Notes under the pieces: model-generated
Database searches by the model: none
The model's input: the letters and a program-made list of their open reading frames with translations, nothing else
Told to the model about the DNA's origin: nothing
Source of the DNA: Comamonas sp. JUb58
GTDB lineage: Bacteria > Pseudomonadota > Gammaproteobacteria > Burkholderiales > Burkholderiaceae_C
Length of the DNA stretch: 64,000 bases
Assembly (NCBI RefSeq): GCF_004364775.1
Contig: NZ_SOAL01000004.1
Location: 124,001 to 188,000, forward strand
Direction of reading: 5' to 3'
Part shown: piece after piece, positions 26,874 through 35,939 of the stretch
Layout: every line of letters begins with the position of its first letter
Numbering within the stretch: position 1 is the first letter of the stretch
Made by a program: the position numbers and the translations under genes

Positions 26874-27791
26874 ATGGAGGCCCAGACAGCTGCATCTGAG
26901 AAGCTGCAGACCGGATACATACGACTTATGCAATACAAGGCCCTTCCCTGTTTGCTGCAACACTGCCAGGCGCAACCCTGGCATCTGTTGCGGCCGCGCG
27001 TGGACATGGACCTGGAGCGATGGGCAGAGACCTGGGCAGACCAGCTATCGAGCCTGCATGAATTCTCCAGCCATGGCTACTATGGTCTGGATGTACAGGA
27101 TCTGGACGCCGATAGCCAACGCGCTGCCCGGGCTGGCTGGTGCCGCGCGGCACTGCAGTCGCTGGCACTGTTGGATCTGGCCTACAGCCGTGGCCTGCCA
27201 CCGCGCGCGATGGAAAGCCTGTTTGAGCATGTGCTGCACTGGTGCAATGAATACGCCATCTTCATGCGCAGCGATGCCGCAGCGCCGGCGCAAGCCCGGC
27301 AACCGATCAACCCCGCCTCCAACAGCTACCCGGCCGCTGTGCAATTGCTGGCGCTGCCGGTACTGCTGGAACGCCAGGAGCTGATCCCCGGCATTGTTGA
27401 GCGCCTGCTGGGCAACCGCTGCGATTGCCTGCTCGACTACCTGAGCGCCGTCGCCTGCGAGAAGGACGAGGCCTCGGCACAGGTCTTCTGCCCCAAGCCT
27501 TATGCCGATCTGATGGCTTTCTTTGAGCAGTCCGAGCTGGGCACCGAGCCTTTGCAAGCCTATCTGGACGAGAACTACAGCAGCCAGCTGCACCCTGCGC
27601 TGGCCGCCATTGGCCGGCTCATTGGCATGGGCGATCACCACCCACGCTGGGCCTGGGAAGTTGCCGCCCTGGTGGTGCTCTATGAGCTGGACGACAGCCC
27701 GCTGACCGCCTACACCTGCTACCCCGCCGATATGGTGGCGCTGGCCCGCCAGCGCCTGGCGTTCAATGAGGCGAGCTTCGCTGCGCACTGA
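26874..27791 (+). CDS. PoNi-type immunity protein (DUF1910/DUF1911), orphan
   Basis: A 305-residue protein. The C-terminal part matches the DUF1911 pattern: PYADLMAFFEQSELG, then WAWEVAALVVLYELDDSPLT and CYPADMVALARQ (aromatic-WE-AA, I/LDDS and YP-D-V landmarks). The N-terminal half fits DUF1910. Proteins of this type neutralise PoNe DNase effectors delivered by type VI secretion or contact systems. No effector, VgrG, PAAR or other toxin gene lies nearby, so it may be an orphan immunity gene. The start is uncertain (26874 or ATG 26928), as neither has a good ribosome binding site. The 165 bases upstream are relatively AT-rich. Confidence 0.68.
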   Translation: MEAQTAASEKLQTGYIRLMQYKALPCLLQHCQAQPWHLLRPRVDMDLERWAETWADQLSSLHEFSSHGYYGLDVQDLDADSQRAARAGWCRAALQSLALLDLAYSRGLPPRAMESLFEHVLHWCNEYAIFMRSDAAAPAQARQPINPASNSYPAAVQLLALPVLLERQELIPGIVERLLGNRCDCLLDYLSAVACEKDEASAQVFCPKPYADLMAFFEQSELGTEPLQAYLDENYSSQLHPALAAIGRLIGMGDHHPRWAWEVAALVVLYELDDSPLTAYTCYPADMVALARQRLAFNEASFAAH

Positions 27792-27867
27792 ACGGCTTCA
27801 GCTATCTCGGCGGATGGCCATCAGGCAAGTCGCTTGATGGCTGCAGTTCTAAACGATCAAACTGCGC

Positions 27868-29250
27868 TCAACCCTTGGCTGGGTCCGCCTGCACCGCATC
27901 CCCCAGCACAGGCTCCAATTCCTGCGCGGCTGCTTCCACCTCTTCCGCCGGCAGCCACTGGCGCCGCTCCAGCAGCGCAATCAGCGCGATTTGGTCCAGC
28001 CCGCTATGCCACCACAGCGGCTCGGTGGCCTCATTGCGGTCCAGCATCAGCGCAGCCACCAGGGGCTCGGCCAGGGTTTGCGCCGGCTCGATCAGCAACA
28101 CATAACGCATGTCTTGCTGGCTCTCGGTCACGCCCGTGGCGGATCGGCGCTCGTCCACATCCACGACGGCACCCACCCAGTCCAGCTGGCACAGCACATC
28201 CAGCGCGCGGTGCAGCTGCACATCCTCCACCTGCAAACGGGTGGCGAGCTGGTGCAGGTAGAGGCCCTTCTCGGGCTGGTAGCGCATCAGGTTGAGCGCG
28301 CGCAGGCATTCCAGCGCCAGCTGAAAATCCCAGCTCTGCGCCAGCGGCAGCCGTGCCACGCCGGCCAGCAGGCTGGGCAGGTAGGCAGCGACCACGGCAC
28401 CCAGCAGCACAATCACCCAGGCCACATAGATCCAGATCAGCAAGATCGGCAGAGTGGCAAAGGTGCCGTAGATGGTGGAATAGGTTGGCACATGCACGAG
28501 GTACAGGGTCAGCACCTTCTTGGCCACCTCAATGCCTACGGCCACAAACAGGCCGCCGGCCAGCGCATCGCGCCAGCGCACATGGGTGTTGGGCACATAG
28601 CGGTACATGGCGGTCACGCCCGATGCCAGCAGCACAATTTCCAGCGAATCAAAGGCCAGTCGGATCAGGTACGGCAGCTCACCAAAGGCGCTGCGCGATG
28701 CCGCCACCACCGATGAGGTCAGCACCAGGCTGGATGCCAGCACCAGCGGGCCCAGCGACATGGCGGCCCAGTAGATCAGCACCCGCTGGCCCAGCGGCCG
28801 CAGCTGGCGCACGCGCCAGATGTTGTTCAGGGTGCGGTCCATCGTCAGGATAAGGGCCAGCGCCGTCACCAGCAAAAAGCTCAGCCCCGCCAGGCCCAGG
28901 CGGCTGGCCTTGGACGCAAACTGCGTGATATAGCCCAGCACCTGGCTGGCAATGGTGCTGGGGATCAGGCTCTCGATCAGCCAGCGCTGCAGCTGCGCCT
29001 CGACCGTGGCAAACATCGGGAAGGCGGTGAGCAAGGCCAGCGCCACCGTGAAGAAAGGCACCAGTGCCAGCATGGTGGTAAAGGTCAGGCTGCTGGCCGT
29101 CAGGCCCAGGCGGTCCTCACCAAAGCGCGTGCGCAAGGTATTGACGGTATTGCGCCAGGGAAACGCCGCAATTTGCTGCCACCACAATGCCCATCCCCGG
29201 CGCGGTTGCACCTGCAAAGATGCCGCGTTTTTCTCATCACTTACGTACAT
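27868..29250 (-). CDS. YihY/virulence factor BrkB-type inner membrane protein
   Basis: A 460-residue membrane protein. After the N-terminal motif LTASSLTFTTMLALVPFF, typical of YihY, there are about six membrane segments (for example SFLLVTALALILTM, VLIYWAAMSLGPLVLASSLV and LPILLIWIYVAWVIVLLGAVVA). A cytoplasmic C-terminal extension of roughly 130 residues is winged-helix-like (YLHQLATRLQVEDVQLHRALDVL). The old name RNase BN does not apply to this family. The start is taken as ATG 29250; an upstream start at 29301 is also open. It is divergent from, and nearly abutting, the DUF2069 gene. Confidence 0.85.
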   Translation of the reverse strand: MYVSDEKNAASLQVQPRRGWALWWQQIAAFPWRNTVNTLRTRFGEDRLGLTASSLTFTTMLALVPFFTVALALLTAFPMFATVEAQLQRWLIESLIPSTIASQVLGYITQFASKASRLGLAGLSFLLVTALALILTMDRTLNNIWRVRQLRPLGQRVLIYWAAMSLGPLVLASSLVLTSSVVAASRSAFGELPYLIRLAFDSLEIVLLASGVTAMYRYVPNTHVRWRDALAGGLFVAVGIEVAKKVLTLYLVHVPTYSTIYGTFATLPILLIWIYVAWVIVLLGAVVAAYLPSLLAGVARLPLAQSWDFQLALECLRALNLMRYQPEKGLYLHQLATRLQVEDVQLHRALDVLCQLDWVGAVVDVDERRSATGVTESQQDMRYVLLIEPAQTLAEPLVAALMLDRNEATEPLWWHSGLDQIALIALLERRQWLPAEEVEAAAQELEPVLGDAVQADPAKG

Positions 29251-29270
29251 ACCGATATGATGCCATTTCC

Positions 29271-29714
29271 ATGCCTGCATCCACCCCTGATCCCGCCGCA
29301 AATCTGCCTGATTTGGTAACGCCTGCCGCTGCGGGCGCGGCTGCGCAGTATTCGCGCTGGCTGGCCGTTGCGGCCTTGCTGGGCCTGGTGCTGCTCTGCC
29401 TGGTCTGGGAGCTGTGGCTGGCCCCCTTGCGGCCGGGCGGCTCCTGGCTGGTGCTCAAGGCCTTGCCGCTCTGCCTTCCGTTGGCTGGCCTGCTCAAGCA
29501 CCGCATGTATACCTACCGCTGGCTGAGCCTGCTGGTCTGGCTGTATTTTGTCGAAGGCGTGGTGCGCGCCTGGGGCGACGCAGCGCCCAGCCGCTGGTGC
29601 GCGCTGGCCGAAGTCGCCCTGTGCCTGCTGCTGTTTGCCGCCTGCGTGATGCATATCCGGGGCCGCCAACGCGCCGTTGCCCCGGCCCCCAAGCCGGCCG
29701 CTGCCTCCTCCTAG
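29271..29714 (+). CDS. DUF2069 small membrane protein
   Basis: A 147-residue inner membrane protein with four predicted hydrophobic segments (WLAVAALLGLVLLCLVWELW; LVLKALPLCLPLAGLL; RWLSLLVWLYFVEGVV; EVALCLLLFAACVMHI). The KHRMYTYRWLSLLVWLYFVEG core is the DUF2069 signature. Function unknown. The start ATG lies only 20 bases from the divergent yihY start, so both promoters must overlap the coding starts. It is followed 32 bases later by the FAD dehydrogenase gene, probably co-transcribed. Confidence 0.85.
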   Translation: MPASTPDPAANLPDLVTPAAAGAAAQYSRWLAVAALLGLVLLCLVWELWLAPLRPGGSWLVLKALPLCLPLAGLLKHRMYTYRWLSLLVWLYFVEGVVRAWGDAAPSRWCALAEVALCLLLFAACVMHIRGRQRAVAPAPKPAAASS

Positions 29715-29746
29715 ATTCTTTTTCTTTTCATTTGCTGAGACATCCA

Positions 29747-31168
29747 ATGACCGACCTGATTGCGAGCTTGCGCCAGATTGTGGGCGATGCCCATGTGCTT
29801 ACCGATGGCGACCTGACAGCCTATGAGCAGGACTGGCGCCGCCGGGTCCACGGCAAGGCGCTGGCGGTGGTGCGCCCCGCCACGACCGAGCAAGTGGCTG
29901 CCGTCGTCAAGGCCTGCGCGGCCAACGGCACCTCCATCGTGCCCCAGGGCGGCAACACCGGCCTGGTCGTGGGCTCCACGCCCGACACCTCGGGCCAGCA
30001 GGTGGTGCTGAACCTGGGCCGCATGCAGGCCATCCGAGCGATCGACAAGGACAACCTGACTGTCACGGTCGAGGCCGGCTGCATTCTGCAAACCCTGCAA
30101 GAACGCTGCGAAGGCCAGGGCTTCCTGTTCCCGCTGTCGCTGGCAGCCGAAGGCAGCTGCACCATCGGTGGCAACCTGGGCACCAATGCCGGCGGCACCC
30201 AGGTTGTGCGCTATGGCAATACCCGTGAGCTCTGCCTGGGCCTGGAAGTGGTCAACGCCCAGGGCGAGATCTGGAACGGCCTCAAGGGCCTGCGCAAGGA
30301 CAACACCGGCTACGACCTGCGCAACCTCTTCATCGGCAGCGAAGGCACCCTGGGTGTGATCACCGCCGCCACGATGAAGATCTACCCCATGCCCGCCAGC
30401 CAGCTCACCGCCTGGGCAGCACTGCCCTCGTTCGATGCCGCCGTGCGCCTGTTGGCGCTGGCGCACCAGTACCTGGGCGCGGGCCTGACCGGCTTTGAGG
30501 TGATGAACCGCTTTGCGCTGACCCTGGTCGACAAGCACATGCCCCAGCTGCGCGTGCCCTTTATCGACAACCCCGCCTTCCCCTACGCCGTGGTGCTGGA
30601 AAACTCCGACAGCGAATCGGAAGAACATGCCCGCAGCCGCTTTGAGGCCTTGATGGAAGCCGCATTCGAGCAGGAGATCGTGCTCGACGCCGTCGTGGCC
30701 GAGAACCTGGGCCAGGCCCACAACCTCTGGCATATCCGCGAAAGCATTCCGCTCGCCCAGGTCGAGGAAGGTCTCAACATCAAGCACGATATCTCGGTGC
30801 CCATCTCGCGCATCCCCGAGTTTGTCGAGCATGCCACCCAGGTGCTGAACGACAAGGTGCCGGGCATGCGCCTGGTCAATTTCGGCCACCTGGGCGACGG
30901 CAATCTGCACTTCAATGTGCAGGCGCCCGAGGGCGGTGACGCCAAGCAGTTCCTCGATGAGCGCGAGCACGAGGTCAACCACATCGTCTATGACGCGGTG
31001 GCCGCATTCGGCGGCTCCATCTCGGCCGAGCACGGCATCGGCACGCTCAAGGTCGACACCTTGCCGCAGTACCAGTCGCCCGTGGCCTTGTCGATGATGC
31101 GTGCGGTCAAGGCCGCGCTGGACCCGCAGAACATCATGAACCCGCATGCGATGGTCACACGCGGTTAA
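29747..31168 (+). CDS. FAD-binding D-2-hydroxyacid dehydrogenase (GlcD/D2HGDH-like)
   Basis: A 473-residue flavoprotein of the VAO family, likely oxidising a D-2-hydroxy acid such as D-2-hydroxyglutarate or D-lactate. The FAD-binding domain shows VPQGGNTGLVVGS (about residue 62 onward) and GNLGTNAGGTQVVRYGNTRE; further on come KDNTGYDLRNLFIGSEGTLG and the C-terminal FGHLGDGNLHFNV and SAEHGIGTLK, both metal/substrate-site motifs of this family. Only the GlcD-type subunit is present, without glcE or glcF, which argues for a stand-alone dehydrogenase. Confidence 0.88.
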   Translation: MTDLIASLRQIVGDAHVLTDGDLTAYEQDWRRRVHGKALAVVRPATTEQVAAVVKACAANGTSIVPQGGNTGLVVGSTPDTSGQQVVLNLGRMQAIRAIDKDNLTVTVEAGCILQTLQERCEGQGFLFPLSLAAEGSCTIGGNLGTNAGGTQVVRYGNTRELCLGLEVVNAQGEIWNGLKGLRKDNTGYDLRNLFIGSEGTLGVITAATMKIYPMPASQLTAWAALPSFDAAVRLLALAHQYLGAGLTGFEVMNRFALTLVDKHMPQLRVPFIDNPAFPYAVVLENSDSESEEHARSRFEALMEAAFEQEIVLDAVVAENLGQAHNLWHIRESIPLAQVEEGLNIKHDISVPISRIPEFVEHATQVLNDKVPGMRLVNFGHLGDGNLHFNVQAPEGGDAKQFLDEREHEVNHIVYDAVAAFGGSISAEHGIGTLKVDTLPQYQSPVALSMMRAVKAALDPQNIMNPHAMVTRG

Positions 31169-31184
31169 ATAAGCGGCACACAGC

Positions 31185-31228
31185 AAAACAGGGCGGCCCT
31201 CGATGAGGTGCCGCCCTGTTTTTTTTGT
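31185..31228 (+). terminator. Terminator after the FAD dehydrogenase gene
   Basis: Stem AAAACAGGGCGGC (31185-31197) / GCCGCCCTGTTTT (31210-31222), then a T run. It may also serve the convergent lipoprotein gene. Confidence 0.9.
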
Positions 31229-31239
31229 TCATTGAAGGA

Positions 31240-31713
31240 TCAGGACGCCGGCGTGCCCACCGCGTTGCTGATCATCTGGTTCACATCCTTGGGCCAGGAA
31301 AAGGCCGCGCCCGGGTCTTGCACCACGCGCGGCTGGCCGTCCTGCAGCCACCAGATGCGCATGGTGTTGCTCTTGGCATCCAGCGCCACGGCGGCAGCGT
31401 TCTGGCCACCATCGTGCTGGCGGTTACCGGTGATGTAGTAGACGGAGCCCTGCTTGCTCAGCGGCCCGGTCACCTGCAGGTTCTGCATGAAGGCCGCGCG
31501 GTGCTCACCCAGCAGGTGCTGTATGCGCGCAGCCATCACGCCCTGCTGCAGAAAAGCGGCATCGTGCGGATACTGGCCCACCTGGGCCTGCAGCTGGTTC
31601 CAGGCCTGCTGGCCGTTGGGGTCCACGCCTGCGGGCGTCGTCTGGCAGCCGGCCAGTGCCAGCGCCGCAGCTGCGCCCAGGGCCAGGCCCCATTTCTTCG
31701 TCATCATCCACAT
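31240..31713 (-). CDS. Hypothetical lipoprotein
   Basis: A 157-residue protein with a lipoprotein signal (MTKKWGLALGAAAALALAGC, lipobox LAGC), so it is probably attached to a membrane facing the periplasm. The mature part has no motif that I recognise; it contains SVYYITGNRQHDGGQNAAAVAL and Trp-rich IRIWWLQDG-like text. The start is taken at ATG 31713 because AAGGACA lies at the right distance; ATGs at 31707 and 31704 would give the same signal. Confidence 0.72.
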   Translation of the reverse strand: MWMMTKKWGLALGAAAALALAGCQTTPAGVDPNGQQAWNQLQAQVGQYPHDAAFLQQGVMAARIQHLLGEHRAAFMQNLQVTGPLSKQGSVYYITGNRQHDGGQNAAAVALDAKSNTMRIWWLQDGQPRVVQDPGAAFSWPKDVNQMISNAVGTPAS

Positions 31714-32058
31714 AGTTAGCTGTCCTTGTAGCGTTTGCAGCGCCCTCTCCTGCGCCTCACAAACTGTCGATGTCCCGCTGCCCACCTGCGCTTGCCGCCG
31801 CATCGCGCGGCCGGCCCCGGTGGGCCCGGGCGCCAAAGCCGACACCCTACACCAATTTATGGCGACTCAGGTCGGCCGCAGACATCTCCCACACTGGCTT
31901 ATCCTTACGGCCTACGCGACAAGCGCAGCCGTCGTACAGTAGGCCCTTTGGGCCTCGCCCCCTGCCCCGCCCCTGCAGTGCGCCCATCGCACCGGGCCAG
32001 GCAATGCCTTAGCACCAGCGGGGCGGCAAGGCCCCCGTCTCGATCAGGCCAGAAGAAC
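31714..32058. other. Divergent region between the lipoprotein gene and thyA
   Basis: 345 bases with no supported gene. It must hold both divergent promoters; no strong sigma-70 match, riboswitch or repeat was recognised. The upstream extension of the thyA frame through this stretch is compositional. Confidence 0.45.
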
Positions 32059-33039
32059 ATGAAGCAATACCTCCAACTCGTCCAGAACATCCTGGACCAA
32101 GGCTCCTGGCAGTCCAACCGCACAGGCATCCGCACGCTCAGCATGCCCGGCGCCATGCTCAAGTTTGATCTGCAGCAAGGTTTCCCGGCCGTCACCACCA
32201 AGAAGCTGGCCTTCAAATCCGCCATCGGCGAAATGGTGGGTTTTCTGCGCGCCGCGCGCAGCGCCGCCGATTTCCGCGCGCTGGGCTGCAAGGTCTGGGA
32301 CCAGAACGCCAATGAAAACCAGGCCTGGCTGGCCAACCCCTACCGCCTGGAGGCCGACGACCTGGGCCCCGTCTACGGCGTGCAATGGCGCCAGTGGCCG
32401 GCCTACAAGCTGATCGACCAGACCCAGCCCCAAGGCGCCGCCCAGGTGGCCGATGCGCTGGCCAAGGGCTACACCCAGATCGGCGAAGTGGCCGAAGACG
32501 GCAAGCGCCAGATCGTGCTCTACAAGGCCATCGACCAGCTGCGCCAGTGCCTCGACACCATCATGACCGACCCGGGCAGCCGCCGTATCCTCTTCCACGG
32601 CTGGAACTGGGCCCAGCTCGAAGAAATGGCCCTGCCCCCTTGCCACCTGCTCTACCAGTTCCTGGTTGACCAGAGCAAGCGCGAGATCTCGCTGTGCCTG
32701 TATATCCGCAGCAATGATGTCGGCCTGGGCACCCCCTTCAATCTGACTGAAGGCGCGGCGCTGCTGCACCTGATGGGGCGCCTGAGTGGCTACACCCCCC
32801 GCTGGTTTACCTATTTCATCGGTGATGCCCACATCTACGAGAACCACCTGGACATGCTGCAAGAGCAGCTCAAGCGCGAGCCCTTTGAGTCGCCGAAGCT
32901 GGTGCTGTCAGACCGCATCCCCGACTATGCGGTGACTGGCCAGTACGAACCTGAGTGGCTGGAGAAGGTCGAGCCTTCAGACTTCTGGCTGGAGGGCTAC
33001 CAGCACCATGCGCCACTGACGGCGCCAATGGCGGTGTAA
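32059..33039 (+). CDS. thyA: Thymidylate synthase
   Basis: Makes dTMP from dUMP using methylene-tetrahydrofolate, thus linked to glyA through folate. It has 326 residues, longer than the E. coli enzyme (264) because of an insertion in the small domain around [16 protein letters not shown], as in the Lactobacillus casei type. The catalytic Cys is in [11 protein letters not shown] (about residue 195); [13 protein letters not shown] and [16 protein letters not shown] are further signatures. The ATG at 32059 is chosen from the conserved [12 protein letters not shown] start. Confidence 0.97.
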   Translation: MKQYLQLVQNILDQGSWQSNRTGIRTLSMPGAMLKFDLQQGFPAVTTKKLAFKSAIGEMVGFLRAARSAADFRALGCKVWDQNANENQAWLANPYRLEADDLGPVYGVQWRQWPAYKLIDQTQPQGAAQVADALAKGYTQIGEVAEDGKRQIVLYKAIDQLRQCLDTIMTDPGSRRILFHGWNWAQLEEMALPPCHLLYQFLVDQSKREISLCLYIRSNDVGLGTPFNLTEGAALLHLMGRLSGYTPRWFTYFIGDAHIYENHLDMLQEQLKREPFESPKLVLSDRIPDYAVTGQYEPEWLEKVEPSDFWLEGYQHHAPLTAPMAV

Positions 33040-33043
33040 ACCA

Positions 33044-33067
33044 AAACGCCCGCTATTGCGGGCGTTT
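33044..33067. terminator. Bidirectional terminator between thyA and the DUF4124 gene
   Basis: A perfect 10-bp stem AAACGCCCGC / GCGGGCGTTT with loop TATT in a convergent intergenic gap. Confidence 0.85.
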
Positions 33068-33069
33068 GC

Positions 33070-33489
33070 TTAGGAAGGGGCCTTGGTCTCGCAGCGCTCT
33101 TTCAGCTCCTCAAACGACGCCCGCTTTTGCTTGCGGATCGGCAGCGGCAGCGCAATCGATTCGGCTTCGATCTGCATGCTCTTCATGCGCTCCGGGTCGG
33201 GGCAATCGGCCGGGCGGGGATCCGGTTCGTCGGCGGCTTGTGGGGCAGGTGCCGGCGCTTTCTCTGCCGGCTTTTTGCTGACTGGGCGGTCATGCTCGCG
33301 CGGATTGATGCCCTGGCTGGAGGGCGTCACGGTGATCGCCTCCGCCTTTTGCCCGGCCGCGCAGGGCTCGTCCTGAAAACTGGTGCGGCCCTGGGCATCG
33401 ACGCATTTGTTGATGGCCCAGGCCGGTGCGCTCAAGCAGCACGCTGCCGCGATCAATCCAGCAGCAAAGGTGGGGCGGGCGTGGGGCAT
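33070..33489 (-). CDS. DUF4124 periplasmic protein
   Basis: A 139-residue exported protein. The signal peptide ends around APAWA (residues 21-25), followed by the DUF4124 core INKCVDAQGRTSFQDEPC with two Cys that could form a disulphide. The rest is a Pro/Ala/Lys-rich linker and a charged C-terminus with a second Cys pair (ADCPDPERM, LKERCETK). Function of DUF4124 is unknown. Confidence 0.8.
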   Translation of the reverse strand: MPHARPTFAAGLIAAACCLSAPAWAINKCVDAQGRTSFQDEPCAAGQKAEAITVTPSSQGINPREHDRPVSKKPAEKAPAPAPQAADEPDPRPADCPDPERMKSMQIEAESIALPLPIRKQKRASFEELKERCETKAPS

Positions 33490-33559
33490 GGGGCAGTCCA
33501 GACAAATGGCGAAAAGCCCATTATGCGGCAGGCTGCCACGGCGCCCTGTAGTCCCATCC

Positions 33560-34540
33560 TCAATTCAGCTCGATGCGCACGCCGCTCTTGACCAGGGCCT
33601 GCAGCTTGTTGGTTTCGGCCTGCAGAAACTGGCCGAAGGCCTCGGGTGTGGACAGCGACACCAGCAAACCGGTCTTGGCAATCTGGGCCCGCACAGCAGG
33701 GTCGTCGACCACGCGGTGCATATCGGCATTGATCTGCTGCACCACCGCATCCGGGGTGGCAGCCGGTGCCAGCATGCCAAACCAGCTGCCGCTGACAAAG
33801 TCCATGCCCAGCTCCTTGAAGGTCGGAATCTCAGGCGCGCCCGGGTGGCGCTGCTCGGAGGCAATGGCCACCGCTGCCACCTTGCCGGCCTGCACCAGCG
33901 AGTACGAGGACATGCCATCAAACATGCCATCGACCACACCGGCCATCAGGTCGGTCATCGACGGCCCCTGGCCCTTGTAGGGCACATGGGTAAAGCGGAT
34001 GCCCGCCTTGGTGGCGAACAGCTCGGCTGCCAGGTGCGGGCTGGATCCGGGGCCTGACGAGGCCAGCTTGAGCGCGCCGGGGTCGGCCTTGGCGCGGTCG
34101 ATCAGGCTCTGCAGCGACTGGCCACGCAAGCGGTTGGTGACCAGCAGCACATTGTGGCTGGAGCCCATCAGACCGACGGGCCGGAAGGCATCGGGCCCAT
34201 AGGGCAACTGCCGGCGTAGCACCGGGTTGGAGGTGTAGGCATAGCTGGTGAACAGCAGCGTGTAGCCATCGGCTGGCGTCCGGGCCACTGCGCTGGTCCC
34301 TATGATGGTGCCCGCGCCATCGCGGTTCTCCACCACCACCGGCTGGCCCCAGAGCGTCGCCAGCTTGGCCGCCAAAGTGCGGGCCAGGGTGTCGGTGATG
34401 CCGCCCGCGGAATACGGCACCACGATCGTCACGCGTTTGTTGGGGAAAGCGGCCTGCGCCTCGGCCGCCGATGCGGCTGCCGTGCACAAAGCCAAGCCCA
34501 GCCCCAGGGCTGTAGCGCGCAAAGAAATCCATGAAGACAT
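33560..34540 (-). CDS. Bug-type periplasmic receptor 1 (TTT substrate-binding protein)
   Basis: A 326-residue receptor with a signal peptide (cleavage near AASAAEAQA). FPNKRVTIVVPYSAGGITDTLAR at the mature N-terminus and ENRDGAGTIIG are hallmarks of the Bug/TctC family, which bind carboxylates in the periplasm. The ribosome binding site TAAGGAGGTCTT is intact, but only 12 bases before the ATG a 163-bp MITE begins, so the native region upstream has been displaced. It is the last gene of the catabolic operon; no TctA/TctB membrane genes are near. Confidence 0.88.
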   Translation of the reverse strand: MSSWISLRATALGLGLALCTAAASAAEAQAAFPNKRVTIVVPYSAGGITDTLARTLAAKLATLWGQPVVVENRDGAGTIIGTSAVARTPADGYTLLFTSYAYTSNPVLRRQLPYGPDAFRPVGLMGSSHNVLLVTNRLRGQSLQSLIDRAKADPGALKLASSGPGSSPHLAAELFATKAGIRFTHVPYKGQGPSMTDLMAGVVDGMFDGMSSYSLVQAGKVAAVAIASEQRHPGAPEIPTFKELGMDFVSGSWFGMLAPAATPDAVVQQINADMHRVVDDPAVRAQIAKTGLLVSLSTPEAFGQFLQAETNKLQALVKSGVRIELN

Positions 34541-34552
34541 AAGACCTCCTTA

Positions 34553-34715
34553 GGGATCCTCTGCATGACTCCCTGCCGTGGTCTGAACGCGGGCTCGGGC
34601 GATTCACTGCGTTGTCTTCCTTGTCAATAGCTACGGCTATTGACTGCGAAAGACGCCTTGCGCCTCATCCCGATCCGCGCCCATCCCGCTTGGCGAGGGT
34701 CTTGCAGAGGATCCC
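34553..34715. mobile_element. MITE-like element, 163 bp, with 3-bp target duplication
   Basis: Terminal inverted repeats GGGATCCTCTGCATGAC (34553-34569) and GTCTTGCAGAGGATCCC (34699-34715) match at 16 of 17 positions. Both ends are flanked by TTA (34550-34552 and 34716-34718), a 3-bp duplication of the TNA kind used by some IS5-family transposases. The interior has no open frame; it contains the palindrome GTCAATAGC-TACG-GCTATTGAC (34623-34644). It lies between two receptor genes of the operon. Confidence 0.78.
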
Positions 34716-34830
34716 TTACCCAGCCTGTCTGCCGGGCAATTGCCAGACCATCGCAAGAGTTGGCTGTGCCAATACGGCACAGAGGGTCCCTGGGCAGGAC
34801 TGCTGCCCCGCAGCCTGCCCCGGGCGTCGC

Positions 34831-35820
34831 TCAATCGACCTTGAGCTTGGCCACCTTGGCCAGTTGCTGCCACAGCGCCATGTCGTTCTTGACGACCTGG
34901 CTGAACTCGGCGGCAGACTTGTGCGCAGGGATCAGCATGTTCTGCTCGGCAAACTTGGCCTTCATCTCGGGGCTGCCCAGCGCCTGGCCCAGATCGGCAT
35001 TGAGGCGGTCGATGATCTTGGGGTCGGTCTTGGCGGGGGCGAACACGCCGTACCAGCCGTCGGCGTCAAAGGTGTAGCCCTGCTCGGTCAGGGTCGGTAC
35101 GTCCTGCAATGCAGGGCCGCGCGCCGATCCGGTGGCGCCCAGCGCGCGCAGCTTGCCGCTGCGCACATGGGGAATCGGCGAGGCAATGTCCATAAAGCCC
35201 ACGCCAATGGTGTTGGCCAGCAGATCGCCCAGCTCCACGGCGGTGCCCTTATAGGGCACATGGGGCATGTCCAGCCCGTAGTGGGCCTTGATGCCTTCCA
35301 TCACCAGGTGGCCGGTCGAGCCACTGCCCCATGAACCATAGGCCAGGCGGCCCGGGTGGGCCTTGGCGTACTGCACCATGTCGGCCAGGTTCTTGAAGCC
35401 GGTCGCAGGGTTGGCCACCAGCAGCACGCCCGCTGCACCCACCTGCGCCACTGGCGCCAGGTCGCGCATGGCGTCATAGGGCATCTTGGGCTGGATGATG
35501 GGGTTGATCGCAATCGACGACGACGGCGAGAACAGCAAGGTATAGCCATCGGCCTGGGCCTTGGCCACATGGTCATTGCCGATGATGCCGTTGGCGCCGG
35601 CCTTGTTCTCGACGTAGAGGCTTTCCTTCAGCGAGCTCTGCAGCGGCGGCAGCAGCATGCGCGCAAAGATGTCGCCGCCCGATCCGGCCGGCCCCGGCAC
35701 AATCATCCGGATCGCCTTGTTGGGCCAGGCCGTATTGGCCCAGGCCGTACCGGTGCCCGCTGCGGCGAGCAGGCCCAGCAGCATCTGTCGGCGGTTGAAG
35801 TTTGCGCATGAATCGGTCAT
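34831..35820 (-). CDS. Bug-type periplasmic receptor 2 (TTT substrate-binding protein)
   Basis: A 329-residue receptor. The signal peptide carries an Arg pair before the hydrophobic stretch (NRRQMLLGLLAAAGTGTAWA), which could be a Tat signal. The mature start WPNKAIRMIVPGPAGSGGDIFAR, VENKAGANGIIGND and DGYTLLFSPSSSIAINP are typical Bug motifs. It is closely similar in layout to receptor 3 (DADGWYGVFAPA against DADGWYGMFLPA), suggesting a tandem duplication. The ATG at 35820 has AGGAG. Confidence 0.9.
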   Translation of the reverse strand: MTDSCANFNRRQMLLGLLAAAGTGTAWANTAWPNKAIRMIVPGPAGSGGDIFARMLLPPLQSSLKESLYVENKAGANGIIGNDHVAKAQADGYTLLFSPSSSIAINPIIQPKMPYDAMRDLAPVAQVGAAGVLLVANPATGFKNLADMVQYAKAHPGRLAYGSWGSGSTGHLVMEGIKAHYGLDMPHVPYKGTAVELGDLLANTIGVGFMDIASPIPHVRSGKLRALGATGSARGPALQDVPTLTEQGYTFDADGWYGVFAPAKTDPKIIDRLNADLGQALGSPEMKAKFAEQNMLIPAHKSAAEFSQVVKNDMALWQQLAKVAKLKVD

Positions 35821-35939
35821 TTTTGTCTCCTGTTGACTGCGGATAGCCGGCCCTTGCCGCAGCTACCACCTGGTTCTATCGCTGGCCATGTCAGCGCTGC
35901 CCGGGCTTGTCGCGCCCGGTGCAGCCGCCAGCGCGCTCG

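Noticed and set aside
34541-34830. A remnant transposase gene in the MITE-bearing gaps (34.6 and 45.2 kb)
   Set aside because: No open frame with transposase motifs lies inside either element; both are too short for a gene.
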